Below are positions 42,668 through 52,453 of a stretch of 64,000 nt of DNA, in pieces. This DNA is from Nocardioidaceae bacterium SCSIO 66511. GTDB lineage: Bacteria > Actinomycetota > Actinomycetes > Propionibacteriales > Nocardioidaceae. Below the pieces are notes generated by a model that was given only the letters and a program-made list of their open reading frames with translations, was not told the DNA's origin and did not search any database. The stretch lies in assembly GCA_023100825.1 (NCBI GenBank), contig CP095846.1:682001-746000 (forward strand), read 5' to 3'. Position 1 is the stretch's first letter. The number at the start of each line of letters is the position of its first letter. A program made the position numbers and the translations under genes.

Positions 42668-44053
42668 TCAGGCGACCAGCTTGTCGGTGTAGGTCAGCGC
42701 CTCGTCGATCACGTCGAGCCCGCGGCGCAGGTCGTCCTCCGAGACCACAAGGGGCGGCGCGATCTGGAGCCGGTTGAAGTGGATCATCGGCCAGACGCCC
42801 GACGCCTTGCAGCGGGCCATCAGCTCGGCCATCGGAGCCGCGTCGGCGCCAGATGCGTTGTACGGGACGAGCGGTTCGCGCGTCGCCTGGTCGCGGACGA
42901 GCTCAACCGCCCAGAACAGCCCGCGTCCACGTACCTCTCCGACGCTCGGATGCTTCGACGCCCACTCGGCGACGGTCGGGCCGACCACCTCGGACCCGAG
43001 CCGGCGCGTACGCCCGAGGATGTCGTCGCGCTCGAACACCTCGAACGTCGCGAGCCCGGCAGCGCACGCAAGCGGGTGACCCGAGTACGTGAGCCCGCCC
43101 GTGTACGCCCGATCGCCATAGTGCGTGGCGATCTCGTCGCGGATCACGACACCGCCCAGCGGTACGTACCCGGAGTTGATGCCCTTCGCGAACGAGATCA
43201 GATCCGGCTCGATGTCGTACGCGTCGAAGGCGAACCACTCGCCGATGCGGCCGAATCCGACCATCACCTCGTCGGCGAGATAGAGGATGCCGTGCCGGTC
43301 GCACAGCTCGCGTACGCCCTGCAGGTAGCCGGGCGGCGGGATCAGCACACCGTTGGTGCCGACGACCGTCTCCAGCGCGATTGCCGCGATCGTCTGCGGC
43401 CCCTCGAGCATGATGACCTCTTCGAGGTGGCGCAGCGCGCGCTCGGTCTCCTGCTCGGGGGAGTCGGAGTGGAACGCCGACCGGTACGGGTACGGGCCGA
43501 AGAAGTGGACAACCGACGAGTCGCTCGGCTCGTTCGCCCACCGCCGCGGGTCGCCGGTCATGCTGATCGCAGACCCCGTCGCACCGTGGTACGAGCGGTA
43601 CGTCGTGAGGATCTTGCGCCGGCCGGTGTAGCCGCGCGCCATCCGAATGGCATTCTCGTTCGCATCGGCGCCGCCGTTGGTGAAGAACACCTTGTTCAGC
43701 CCGTCCGGCGCCTTCGAGGTGATCAACCGCGCCAGCTCGCCGCGTACGTCGTTGGCCATCGACGGCTGGATCGTCGCCAACCGACCGGCCTGCTCCTGGA
43801 TCGCGCGGACGAGATCCGGATGCTGGTGCCCGAGGTTGAGGTTGACCAGCTGCGAGCTGAAGTCGAGGTACTCGTTGCCGTCGTAGTCCCAGAAGGTTGC
43901 GCCCTCACCGCGCGCAACGGGCGTCGGGTCGATCAGGTTCTGCGCAGACCAGGAGTGGAAGACATGCGCACGGTCGTCGCGACGTACCTGCTCGTTGGCG
44001 GCACGATCGGGCAGCGGTGCGGTCGTGCCGTCCCTTCGGGTGTATTCAGTCAT
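42668..44053 (-). CDS. Class III PLP aminotransferase (beta-alanine/GABA-type)
   Basis: 461 residues; moves an omega-amino group to pyruvate or 2-oxoglutarate, giving a semialdehyde. PLP-fold features: FTNGGADANENAIRMAR, YRSYHGATGSAISMTG, ILYLADEVMVGFGRIG and the Schiff-base Lys in LISFAKGINSGYVPLGG. Ten bp after the dehydrogenase gene. The pairing with a methylmalonate-semialdehyde dehydrogenase suits beta-alanine or 3-aminoisobutyrate; the substrate is an inference. Confidence 0.9.
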   Translation of the reverse strand: MTEYTRRDGTTAPLPDRAANEQVRRDDRAHVFHSWSAQNLIDPTPVARGEGATFWDYDGNEYLDFSSQLVNLNLGHQHPDLVRAIQEQAGRLATIQPSMANDVRGELARLITSKAPDGLNKVFFTNGGADANENAIRMARGYTGRRKILTTYRSYHGATGSAISMTGDPRRWANEPSDSSVVHFFGPYPYRSAFHSDSPEQETERALRHLEEVIMLEGPQTIAAIALETVVGTNGVLIPPPGYLQGVRELCDRHGILYLADEVMVGFGRIGEWFAFDAYDIEPDLISFAKGINSGYVPLGGVVIRDEIATHYGDRAYTGGLTYSGHPLACAAGLATFEVFERDDILGRTRRLGSEVVGPTVAEWASKHPSVGEVRGRGLFWAVELVRDQATREPLVPYNASGADAAPMAELMARCKASGVWPMIHFNRLQIAPPLVVSEDDLRRGLDVIDEALTYTDKLVA

Positions 44054-44062
44054 GGCAAGCTC

Positions 44063-45547
44063 CTACCCGTTCGCCGGGAATCCGAGATCGATGCGAGAGG
44101 TCGCCGGGTCGGGCCAGCGGCTCGTGACGACCTTGCTTCGAGTGTAGAAGTGCACGCTCTCCGGGCCGTAGATGTGGGCATCGCCGAACAACGAGTCCTT
44201 CCAGCCCCCGAACGAGTACGAGCCGACCGGCACCGGGATCGGCACGTTGATCCCGACCATGCCCGCTTCGACGTCGAACTCGAACTGCCGAGCGACGCCA
44301 CCGTCGCGGGTGAACAGGGCGGCGCCGTTGCCGTACTGGTTCTCGTTCACGATCTGCAGCGCCTCCTCGTACGTTGACGCGCGTACGACCGACAGCACCG
44401 GCCCGAAGATCTCATCGGTGTACACGGACATATCGGTCGTCACCTCGTCGACCAGGCTGACGCCGAGGAAGTAGCCATCGCCGTAGAAGCTCTGCTCGCG
44501 CCCGTCGACCACGACCTTGGCACCCGACTCGCGCGCCGCATCGATGTACGAAGCGACGCGGTCGCGGTGCTCGCCGGTGATGAGCGGGCCCATCTCGGAT
44601 GCGGAGTCGGTGCCGGGGCCGATCGACAACGAGCCGATGCGCTCGCGGATCGCGGCGACGAGGTCGTCGGCGATGTCGCCGACGGTGACCAGCACGCTGA
44701 CCGCCATGCACCGCTCGCCCGCCGAGCCGTACGCGGCGGACACAGCTGCGTCCGCGGCGGATGCGAGGTCGGCGTCCGGCAGCACGACCATGTGGTTCTT
44801 CGCACCGCCCAATGCCTGCACGCGCTTGCCGGTTGCGGCCGCGCGCTCGTAGACCGACCGCGCGATCGGCGTCGAGCCGACGAAGCTGACGGCCTGCACG
44901 GTTGGCGAGTCGAGGATCGTGTCGACGGCCTCCTTGTCGCCTTGCACCACGTTGAGTACGCCCGGCGGCAGACCCGCCTCGGCGAACAGTTCCGCGAGCA
45001 GTACGGACGCCGACGGATCCTTCTCACTCGGCTTGAGTACGACGGTGTTGCCGCATGCGATCGCGCTCGCGATCATCCACAGCGGCACCATCACCGGGAA
45101 GTTGAACGGCGTGATGCAGCCGACGACACCGACGGGCTGCTTGATGCTGTGCACGTCGATGCCAGACGACACCTGCTCGCTGAGTTCACCCTTGAGGTGC
45201 TGGGTCAGCCCGGCCGCGAACTCGACGTTCTCGATGCCGCGCGCGACCTCCCCGGCGGCGTCGCTGAGCACCTTGCCGTGCTCGCTGGTGACCACGGCGG
45301 CGATCTCGTCGCGGTGCTCGGTGAGCAGCGTACGAAGCCGGAAGAACACATCGGTGCGCTTCGTCAGGCTGGTGGCACGCCAGGCCGGGAGCGCGGCGGC
45401 GGCAGCGGCGATCGCTTCCTCGGTCTGCGCCCTCGAGGCGTACGCGACGTCGTGCTGCTTCTCGCCGGTCGCGGGGTTGAACACGACGCCCATCCGATCG
45501 GCCGACTCGACGCGCTTACCGTCGATGAGGTGGGGTACGACTGCCAC
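44063..45547 (-). CDS. mmsA: CoA-acylating (methyl)malonate-semialdehyde dehydrogenase
   Basis: 494 residues; oxidises malonate or methylmalonate semialdehyde to acetyl- or propionyl-CoA. ALDH features: ITPFNFPVMVPLWMIASAIACGNTVVLKPSEKDPSAS, FVGSTPIARSVYERA, LGGAKNHMVVLPDAD and the catalytic Cys in GSAGERCMAVSV, the GERCMA form of MmsA/IolA. The GTG start follows AGGAG and overrides a long unlikely upstream extension. Operon with the transaminase; divergent from the PucR gene. Confidence 0.92.
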   Translation of the reverse strand: MAVVPHLIDGKRVESADRMGVVFNPATGEKQHDVAYASRAQTEEAIAAAAAALPAWRATSLTKRTDVFFRLRTLLTEHRDEIAAVVTSEHGKVLSDAAGEVARGIENVEFAAGLTQHLKGELSEQVSSGIDVHSIKQPVGVVGCITPFNFPVMVPLWMIASAIACGNTVVLKPSEKDPSASVLLAELFAEAGLPPGVLNVVQGDKEAVDTILDSPTVQAVSFVGSTPIARSVYERAAATGKRVQALGGAKNHMVVLPDADLASAADAAVSAAYGSAGERCMAVSVLVTVGDIADDLVAAIRERIGSLSIGPGTDSASEMGPLITGEHRDRVASYIDAARESGAKVVVDGREQSFYGDGYFLGVSLVDEVTTDMSVYTDEIFGPVLSVVRASTYEEALQIVNENQYGNGAALFTRDGGVARQFEFDVEAGMVGINVPIPVPVGSYSFGGWKDSLFGDAHIYGPESVHFYTRSKVVTSRWPDPATSRIDLGFPANG

Positions 45548-45563
45548 GATGACTCCTGTCCAA

Positions 45564-45674
45564 GACACAATGTTGCGACCCGATACGGGGTCTGAAACTG
45601 CAGTGTGACACGGATCTGGCGCGACTCGAGCGGTCAGACCGTCGATGATGTGAGCTATCGTCGGACATTGTGTC
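45564..45674. promoter_or_regulatory. Inverted operator pair in the PucR/mmsA divergent promoter
   Basis: GACACAATGT at 45564-45573 and its exact reverse complement ACATTGTGTC at 45665-45674 face each other across the 145-bp divergent gap. The second lies within GGACATTGTGTCC, itself nearly palindromic. Likely PucR sites. Confidence 0.5.
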
Positions 45675-45692
45675 CGTCGACCGAGGTGCACG

Positions 45693-47282
45693 ATGCTGCC
45701 GACCGTGAGCGACGTCCTGGCGCTGACCGAGGTTGCCGCCGGGCGACCGCGCGTGCTTGCCGGGTTCGATGCGCTCGATCGCGAGGTCCGGTGGGTCCAC
45801 GTAGCCCCGGTGAGTGGCACGCGTCGGTTGCTGCTCGGCGGCGAGTTGCTGCTGACGACCGGCGTCGGATGGGAGAGCGAGCCGCGCGAACTGGAGGCGT
45901 ACGTCGACGACCTGGTCGCGGCCGGTGCGGCCGGGCTGATCCTGGAGCTCGGCGACCGCTTCGACGCCGCCCCACCGGCGTTGGTGACACGGTGCCAGCG
46001 GGTCGGCCTTCCGTTGGCCGTACTCGAACGCGAGGTTCGCTTCGTCTCCATCACCGAGGCCGTGCACGCGCTCATCATCGACAGCCAGTCGGCCGCGCTA
46101 CGCGAACGCGATCGAGTGCACGAGGTCTTCGCGACACTCAACCGTCGCGGCTGCACCGTGGATTTCCTCCTCGATCAGGTCGCCCGGATGATCGGATCGG
46201 CTGTCGTACTGGAGGATCTGAACCACCGCGCGCTGGCATGGAGTTCGTTCGGACACGATCCGGGCAGCTACCTCGACGGCTGGGTCAGGCGTTCGCGACG
46301 TGCGGCGCGGGCCGCCATTGCACGACCCGCGCCCTACGAACGCACGACCCACTGGGCCGCTGGCGGTTGGTTGCGTACGCCGGTCGAGGCACTGGGGCGG
46401 CAGTGGGGCAGCCTCATCGCCGTCGACTGCGACGATGTGCCGTCGTCGGGCGAGGTGGTCCTGGAGAACGCCGCGCTGGCCTTGTCTCTTGCGCGCCTCG
46501 CCGGCCGCGACGAGTGGACCCGTGCCGGTCACCGGGCTCTGCTCGACGGGCTCATCGACGGCGCGTACGTCGGGAGCAGCGACCTCCATGCGGCGTTCGA
46601 GGCCACCGGCTTTCGTACCGAGAATCGGACGCTCGTCGGGGCCGGGCTCCGCGGGCCGGCCGATACGTTCACCGAGGTGCTGGCTCGCGTACGTGAACGC
46701 GCGCCCGCGAACAACCTCGACGTCGTATGTGGTCCGTGGTCGCAGGCGCCCGGCGATGCTGCGATTGTCCTGCTGTCGACCGACCGAGACGGCGCGGACC
46801 GAGAAGCCTTGTTGCGTTCGCTGCTCGGGCCGGTGACGACCGAGCGCATCGTGGTCGCGGTCGGTCCCGACGCCGAGTCCCTCGACGACCTGGCCGCATC
46901 GGCCGATGCGGCGCTCGGCCTGTTGCCGTCGCTACCGGTCACCGGAGCGCCGGGAATCCAGGTGCACCATGCGCGGTCGGCGGCCTTCGCCATGTTGATG
47001 TACGCCCGCCGTGGCGAGCCGGCACTTCAGGAGTTCGTCGAGGAAACACTCGGCCCGCTGCTCGCGTACGACGCCGAGCACGGTGCCGATCTGGTCGAGG
47101 TCGCGCGGGCGTACGTACGACACCCGACCAACCGCAAACGCGCGGCGACCGAATGTCACCTCTCCCGCTCGGTGTTCTACCAGCGGCTCGACACCATCGA
47201 GCGGCTCCTCGACGTCGACCTCCGCGACGGCGACGTCGTCGGTACGTTGCACGCCGCGCTCGTCGCGCACGGCCAGCTCTGA
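45693..47282 (+). CDS. PucR-family transcriptional regulator
   Basis: 529 residues. An N-terminal PucR ligand domain (TVSDVLALTEVAAGRPRVLAG, LLLGGELLLTTG), a GGDEF-like middle and a C-terminal PucR-type HTH in VARAYVRHPTNRKRAATECHLSRSVFYQRLDTIERLLDVDLRDGD. Divergent from mmsA/transaminase, so probably their activator; relatives respond to GABA or other nitrogen compounds. Confidence 0.9.
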   Translation: MLPTVSDVLALTEVAAGRPRVLAGFDALDREVRWVHVAPVSGTRRLLLGGELLLTTGVGWESEPRELEAYVDDLVAAGAAGLILELGDRFDAAPPALVTRCQRVGLPLAVLEREVRFVSITEAVHALIIDSQSAALRERDRVHEVFATLNRRGCTVDFLLDQVARMIGSAVVLEDLNHRALAWSSFGHDPGSYLDGWVRRSRRAARAAIARPAPYERTTHWAAGGWLRTPVEALGRQWGSLIAVDCDDVPSSGEVVLENAALALSLARLAGRDEWTRAGHRALLDGLIDGAYVGSSDLHAAFEATGFRTENRTLVGAGLRGPADTFTEVLARVRERAPANNLDVVCGPWSQAPGDAAIVLLSTDRDGADREALLRSLLGPVTTERIVVAVGPDAESLDDLAASADAALGLLPSLPVTGAPGIQVHHARSAAFAMLMYARRGEPALQEFVEETLGPLLAYDAEHGADLVEVARAYVRHPTNRKRAATECHLSRSVFYQRLDTIERLLDVDLRDGDVVGTLHAALVAHGQL

Positions 47283-47322
47283 GGTCGCACACCGCGGGCG
47301 CGTACCAACCAATTTGCCAAAC

Positions 47323-47405
47323 TGTCAACACTTTCGACAATTCCGTTTGACATTTAGAAAAAGTAAATCCAAAGTGTTGACACTTCCGATTAGCGTGCGA
47401 TTTGA
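47323..47405 (+). promoter_or_regulatory. Promoter and long inverted repeat upstream of the oxidase/transport operon
   Basis: TGTCAACACTTT (47323-47334) and AAAGTGTTGACA (47371-47382) form a perfect 12-bp inverted repeat, 36 bp apart, in an unusually AT-rich gap. The second arm contains the -35 hexamer TTGACA (47377-47382), with a weak ATTTGA -10 at 47400-47405. Binding there would block polymerase, so this is probably a repressor site. Confidence 0.55.
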
Positions 47406-47433
47406 TCATGCTGCTTGATCGGAAGGAGTGGGT

Positions 47434-48573
47434 ATGACAGGTCAGCGGATCGCCGTCGTCGGCCTCGGCACGATGGGTGCCCAGTGCGCTTGGCAGCTCG
47501 CCCGGCGCGGGGTGCAGGTCGTCGGGTTCGAGACGTACGCGCCCGGCCACGCCCGTGGAGCGGCCGGCGGCGAGAACCGGCTCTATCGCACGATCGAGCT
47601 CGAAGACCCGCGCTACAGCCCGATCATCGAGCGCGCCGACGAGCTCTGGCGCGACCTCGAGACCGAGTCCGGCAGACACCTGCGTACGACGAGTGGCTCG
47701 CTGCTGATGGGCGATCCGGAGTCGTCGCAGATGGTGACTGCCCTGCGCAACGCGGCCGACACCGCTGCCCCGCATGAGATCTGGGACGAGTCCGAGCTGC
47801 GCCGGCGGCATCCGCAGTATCGGATGGATCCGGGCGATATCGCGATCTGGGACGAGCGCGGCGGGTACGTACGACCCGAGCTCACGGTGGCGACCGCTGC
47901 CGGGCTCGCCGAGAGCCACGGTGCGGAACTGCGGCGCGACACCAAGGTGCTCGATATCGCGCAGACCGGTTCGCAGGTGACGATCACGACCGCCGCCGGG
48001 CAGGAGACGTTCGATCGGGCCATCGTCGCCGCAGGCGCATGGACCCGCGTACTCCTGCCCCGGATGCGCGACGAGCTGGTCACCCGGCGGCTCATCTCCG
48101 CATGGTTCTTCGGCCGCGAGCCTGACTACCTCGACGCGATCCCGCCGTTCATCCGCGCCGAGCCGACCTATTGCTACGGGATACCGACGACGGACCACAC
48201 GGCGATGAAGCTCGGTCTCGGTTTCGACCACCACCTGCCCTTCGACGATCCCGACACCGTCGAGCGAACCACCCGCCCGGACGAATGGGCGCCGTTCCAG
48301 GAGGCCGCGGCGCGCTACCTACCCGGTCTGCAGAGTCACCCGATGAGGGTCGAGACGTACCTCGAGACGTACACCCCGACGAGGCGCGAGTGGATTGGCC
48401 CCCATCCCGATCTGCCTGATGTCATCCTGCTTGCCGGGTTCTCCGGTCACGGGTTCAAGATGTGCCCGGCCATCGGAGAGATCGGCGCCGACCTCGCACT
48501 CGGCGAGCACGCCGGTGCGGCCGCCGAGTTCCTGACCGCGCCCCGAGCCAACGACCTCGGGGTCGCACCGTGA
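47434..48573 (+). CDS. FAD-dependent amine/amino-acid oxidase (SolA/DAO family)
   Basis: 379 residues. The N-terminal dinucleotide fold is VVGLGTMGAQCAWQLARRG, and HARGAAGGENRLYRT matches the FAD-contact region of N-methyltryptophan/sarcosine oxidase types. The late GFSGHGFKMCPAIG holds the Cys to which flavin is covalently bound in sarcosine-oxidase relatives. The ATG follows AAGGAG. First gene of an eight-gene operon; oxidises an N-methylated or secondary amine, exact substrate unknown. Confidence 0.88.
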   Translation: MTGQRIAVVGLGTMGAQCAWQLARRGVQVVGFETYAPGHARGAAGGENRLYRTIELEDPRYSPIIERADELWRDLETESGRHLRTTSGSLLMGDPESSQMVTALRNAADTAAPHEIWDESELRRRHPQYRMDPGDIAIWDERGGYVRPELTVATAAGLAESHGAELRRDTKVLDIAQTGSQVTITTAAGQETFDRAIVAAGAWTRVLLPRMRDELVTRRLISAWFFGREPDYLDAIPPFIRAEPTYCYGIPTTDHTAMKLGLGFDHHLPFDDPDTVERTTRPDEWAPFQEAAARYLPGLQSHPMRVETYLETYTPTRREWIGPHPDLPDVILLAGFSGHGFKMCPAIGEIGADLALGEHAGAAAEFLTAPRANDLGVAP

Positions 48574-49655
48574 GGCGCCGACCCGAACCGCGCGCCGGCG
48601 GGATCGACCGGCGCTCCCTGCTGCGGATGGCCGGTGCAGCAGGCATGACGGCACTTGCCGCACCGGCACTGTCCGGCTGCGCGAGCGTGTTCGGCACCCA
48701 GCGCGAGAACGCCGTCGTCTTCGTCTCCGACGGCGGTGAGTACCAGGAGGCGCAGCGCCTCGCGTGGCTGGATCCGTTCCAGGCAGCACATCCGGAGCTC
48801 GAGGTCGTCGAGGACGTACCGAAGAGCTACGCCCGGCTCCAGGCGATGGTCTCGAGTGACAACGTGCTCTGGGACCTGATGACGGCGACCGGCGACTTCG
48901 GGTTCGGCGGCGACCGCGACTACCTCGAGGACTTCGCCGGCCATGGACTTCCACTCGACCAACTGCTTCCCCAGTACACCCACGAGTCGATCGTCGGCCA
49001 CACGATCTTCTCCAACGTACTGGCGTACCGAACCGACGAGCTCAAGGGCAAGAAGCCGCAGAGCTGGGCCGACTTCTTCGACCTAGATGCGTTCCCGGGG
49101 CGCCGCGGGTTGCGTAACTATCCGTCTGGCGGTGTCGTCGAGATCGCCCTGCTCGCAGACGGCGTCGACGAAGACGACCTCTACCCGCTCGACTACGACC
49201 GGGCGTTCGCGAAGCTCGACACGATCAAGGACGACACGGTGTTCTGGACCACCGGGGCACAGTCGGCGCAGCTGCTCGCCGACGGTGAAGTGTCCATGTG
49301 TCAGGTGTGGAACGGCCGCGTCTACGACCTGCAGCAGGAGGATGCGCCGATCGAGATCCAGTGGAACCAGCACCTGATCCAGGCCGACTCGCTGGTCGTA
49401 CCGCGCAACGCCAACACCGAGTACGCGATGAAGCTCGCCGAGTTCATCCTCGCGCCGGAGAACAACGCGAAGCTCTCGGAGTACATCCCGTACGGCCCGA
49501 CCAACAAGGAGTCGTTGAAGATGGTCGATCCGAAGATCCGCGATCAGTTGCCCACGACCTATCTCGACGTCGGGATCGACTTCGACAACAAGTGGCTGAA
49601 CGCACACCGGGCCGAGCTGGACTCACGCTGGCAGGCATGGGTGAGGTCGGCATGA
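48570..49655 (+). CDS. ABC transporter substrate-binding lipoprotein (PotD-like)
   Basis: 361 residues. A Tat-like RRSLLRMAGAAG precedes the lipobox LSGC, so it is probably a Tat-exported lipoprotein. The body follows the spermidine/putrescine-binding fold (SDGGEYQEAQRLAWLDPFQ, WNGRVYDLQ, NANTEYAMKLAEFILAPENNAKLSEYIPYGPTN). Its GTG start overlaps the oxidase stop (GTGA). Confidence 0.88.
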   Translation: MRRRPEPRAGGIDRRSLLRMAGAAGMTALAAPALSGCASVFGTQRENAVVFVSDGGEYQEAQRLAWLDPFQAAHPELEVVEDVPKSYARLQAMVSSDNVLWDLMTATGDFGFGGDRDYLEDFAGHGLPLDQLLPQYTHESIVGHTIFSNVLAYRTDELKGKKPQSWADFFDLDAFPGRRGLRNYPSGGVVEIALLADGVDEDDLYPLDYDRAFAKLDTIKDDTVFWTTGAQSAQLLADGEVSMCQVWNGRVYDLQQEDAPIEIQWNQHLIQADSLVVPRNANTEYAMKLAEFILAPENNAKLSEYIPYGPTNKESLKMVDPKIRDQLPTTYLDVGIDFDNKWLNAHRAELDSRWQAWVRSA

Positions 49656-50509
49656 CCACCACGACACCGGCATCGCCGCGGAGGGTACGAAGGACCGGCT
49701 GGGGTTCGCTGATCTGGCCCGGGCTGATCTTCCTCGCGCTGATCTTCATCTACCCGTTCGCAGAGACGGCCTGGCGCTCGTTCACCGATCCCGGTCCGGA
49801 GAACTACGACATCTTCCGCACCGACCCGGTGTACGTACGTTCCCTTGTGACGACCTTCGTCACGGCGCTGATCGTCACGCTGACGGCGCTGGTGATCGCG
49901 TACCCGTACGCGTACCTGATGTATCGCGCCGGACCGAAGCTGACCGTGTTGCTGACCATCCTGGTGCTCCTGCCGTTCTTCACCAGCCTGCTCGTACGTA
50001 CGTATGCGTGGACGGTGTGGCTGCAGCAGACCGGGATCGTGAACAACGCCCTGCTCGACCTGGGTGTCATCGACTCGCCGTTGTCGCTGATGCGCAACAC
50101 CTTCGGGGTCACCGTCGGGATGACCCATGCCCTGTTGCCGTTCATGGTGTTCCCGATCTTCGCCTCGATGCTTCGCATCCCGAAAGACCTGGTGCCGGCG
50201 GCCCGGACCCTTGGCGCGACCGAGCGGTACGCGTTCAGAACGGTGTTCGTTCCGCTGTCGATGCCCGGCATCGTCTCCGGCTCGTTGATCGTGTTCGTCA
50301 TGTCGCTCGGCTACTACGTGACGCCGGCGCTGCTCGGCTCGCCAGACGACGCGATGCTCTCGGAGCTCATCGTCAATCAGGTGGAGACGCAGCTGGAGTT
50401 CGGTGTCGGAGCGGCGATCGGCGTGGTCCTGTTGGTCGCGACCCTGATCGTGCTCGCGATCGGCTCACGCCTTGTCGGCTTCCGCAACATCGCATCCGGA
50501 GGTCGATGA
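49652..50509 (+). CDS. ABC transporter permease (PotB-like)
   Basis: 285 residues with six membrane segments and the EAA loop AARTLGATERYAFRTVFVPLSMPG, which docks on the ATPase. ATGA overlap with the binding-protein gene. Confidence 0.92.
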   Translation: MTTTTPASPRRVRRTGWGSLIWPGLIFLALIFIYPFAETAWRSFTDPGPENYDIFRTDPVYVRSLVTTFVTALIVTLTALVIAYPYAYLMYRAGPKLTVLLTILVLLPFFTSLLVRTYAWTVWLQQTGIVNNALLDLGVIDSPLSLMRNTFGVTVGMTHALLPFMVFPIFASMLRIPKDLVPAARTLGATERYAFRTVFVPLSMPGIVSGSLIVFVMSLGYYVTPALLGSPDDAMLSELIVNQVETQLEFGVGAAIGVVLLVATLIVLAIGSRLVGFRNIASGGR

Positions 50510-51300
50510 TGGACCGCAGGCCTTCCCTCCCGCTCCGGATCGTCGGCGGTGTGATCGGCGTTCTGCTGCTCCTGCCGACCCTGGTCGTCGTACCGATGTC
50601 GTTCTCGGACTCGGCGTTCCTCGCCTTTCCGCCCGAGGACTTCGGCACTCGCTGGTACGGCGAGTTCTTCTCCGACGACATGTGGATGTCCGCGCTCGGC
50701 GAGAGCCTGAAGATCGCGACGATGACGACGGTGTTGTCGATCCTCCTCGGTGTCCCGACGGCGATGGCGGTGATCCGCGGGAGGTTCCGCGGTAAGTCCG
50801 CCGTGCAGGCGCTCGTCCTGAGTCCGATGATCATGCCGCTCGTGGTGCTGGCCGTCGGTCTGTTCTTCGTCTTCAGCGACTGGCGGATGCTCGGCTCGGT
50901 CGGCGGCCTGGTGCTGGCTCACACGGTGGTCGCGTACCCGCTCGTCTTCATCGCGGTGTCGACGAGCCTGAGTGGGATGGACGAACGCCTGGAGCTCGCG
51001 TCGGCGAGTCTCGGCGCAGGTAGGTGGTACACGTTCCGACGGGTCACCCTGCCGATCGTGGCGCCCGGCGTCCTGACGGGCGCGCTGTTCGCCTTCACCA
51101 CCAGCTGGGACGAGCTCATCTTGTCGATCTTCCTGTCCGGGCCGACCGTCAAGACGCTGCCCGTACGGATGTGGGAACAGGTACAGACCGAGCTCAATCC
51201 GTCGCTGGCGGTTGCCGCGACCCTCGTCATGATCGTGACGGTCACCCTCATCCTCGCCGCGACGTGGCTCGCCACTCGCAGGAAGGTAGTTCAGCCATGA
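50506..51300 (+). CDS. ABC transporter permease (PotC-like)
   Basis: 264 residues, six membrane segments, EAA loop LASASLGAGRWYTFRRVTLPIVAPG. Starts ATGATG overlapping the previous stop, and is itself overlapped by the ATPase start. Confidence 0.92.
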   Translation: MMDRRPSLPLRIVGGVIGVLLLLPTLVVVPMSFSDSAFLAFPPEDFGTRWYGEFFSDDMWMSALGESLKIATMTTVLSILLGVPTAMAVIRGRFRGKSAVQALVLSPMIMPLVVLAVGLFFVFSDWRMLGSVGGLVLAHTVVAYPLVFIAVSTSLSGMDERLELASASLGAGRWYTFRRVTLPIVAPGVLTGALFAFTTSWDELILSIFLSGPTVKTLPVRMWEQVQTELNPSLAVAATLVMIVTVTLILAATWLATRRKVVQP

Positions 51301-52415
51301 CGCTCACAACGACGCGGCCACCCGAGGAGAGAGTCGGCGGCGCGCTGAAGATCGCCGGCGTACGTAAGTCGTACGGTGACCAGCGCGGCGTCGAGGGGAT
51401 CTCGCTCGAGGTCGAACCGGGCGAGTTCCTCACCATGCTCGGTCCGTCCGGTTCGGGTAAGACCACAACGCTCAACCTGGTGGCCGGCTTCCTCGAACCC
51501 GACTCCGGGCACATCGAGCTCGACGGTGCGGAGCTGTCAGGTGTCGCGCCGCACCGGCGCGGGCTCGGCATGGTCTTCCAGCAGTACGCGCTCTTCCCGC
51601 ATCTGACGATTCGCGAGAACGTCGCGTACCCCCTGCGCGTACGCAAGGTCGCTCGCGCCGAGAGACGTACGCTCGTCGACGATGCGCTCGAGCTGGTCAA
51701 GCTCGGCGACTACGCCGACCGCAAACCGGCCGAGCTGTCCGGCGGCCAGCAACAGCGGGTCGCGCTCGCCCGGGCGTTCGTGTTCAAACCACGGCTGCTG
51801 TTGATGGATGAGCCGCTCGGAGCGCTGGACAAAAAGCTACGCGCACATCTGCAGACCGAGATCGCCCGGATCTGCCGAGAGCTCGGAGCGACGGTCGTCT
51901 ATGTGACGCACGATCAGGAGGAGGCACTCGCTCTCAGCGACCGGATCGCGATCTACAACGAGGGGCGGATCGAGCAGATCGGCACGGCCGAGGAGCTGTA
52001 CCTACGACCGTCATCGATCTTCGTCGCCGACTTCATGGGGGAGTCCTCGGTGTTCGAGGGAACGCTCGACGGTGACCGTCTTCGGCACGCCGACGGCACG
52101 TTCGCGGTCGGTCCGCGTAGTGGCCAGGACGTCGCGGACGCCACCGAGGCAGCGCTCGTCGTGCGACCGGAGAAGCTTCGCCTCTCTTCGGCCGATGAAC
52201 CCGGCGAATCGGGCGACGTCAACAGCGTCGAGGCGACGGTCGAGGAGCGGGTCTATCTCGGGGTGGCCCGACGCTTCGTCCTGCGTACGAGGTCCGGGCT
52301 GGCGCTGACCGTACGGGTCGACGCCGACTCTGATGCCGCGGGTCTCAGTCTCGGCGACCGTGCGCAAGTCTCCTGGGACCCGGCGCATTCCGTACTGGTG
52401 CCGAGACCCGCGTAG
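51297..52415 (+). CDS. ABC transporter ATP-binding protein (PotA-like)
   Basis: 372 residues. Walker A is GPSGSGKTTTLNLVAG, Q-loop VFQQYALFPHL, signature LSGGQQQRVALARA, Walker B LLLMDEPLGALD and H-loop VTHDQEEAL. A C-terminal TOBE domain begins about residue 290. Energises import of the operon's substrate, probably a polyamine-like cation. Confidence 0.94.
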   Translation: MTLTTTRPPEERVGGALKIAGVRKSYGDQRGVEGISLEVEPGEFLTMLGPSGSGKTTTLNLVAGFLEPDSGHIELDGAELSGVAPHRRGLGMVFQQYALFPHLTIRENVAYPLRVRKVARAERRTLVDDALELVKLGDYADRKPAELSGGQQQRVALARAFVFKPRLLLMDEPLGALDKKLRAHLQTEIARICRELGATVVYVTHDQEEALALSDRIAIYNEGRIEQIGTAEELYLRPSSIFVADFMGESSVFEGTLDGDRLRHADGTFAVGPRSGQDVADATEAALVVRPEKLRLSSADEPGESGDVNSVEATVEERVYLGVARRFVLRTRSGLALTVRVDADSDAAGLSLGDRAQVSWDPAHSVLVPRPA

Positions 52416-52453
52416 TTCGCCAACCGATCGTATTCAGCATTCAGGAGAACGCA

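Noticed and set aside
45548-46156. Long N-terminal extension of mmsA
   Set aside because: It would be antisense to the pucR gene and is Ser/Thr/Arg-rich; the GTG at 45547 has an AGGAG site and the family start.
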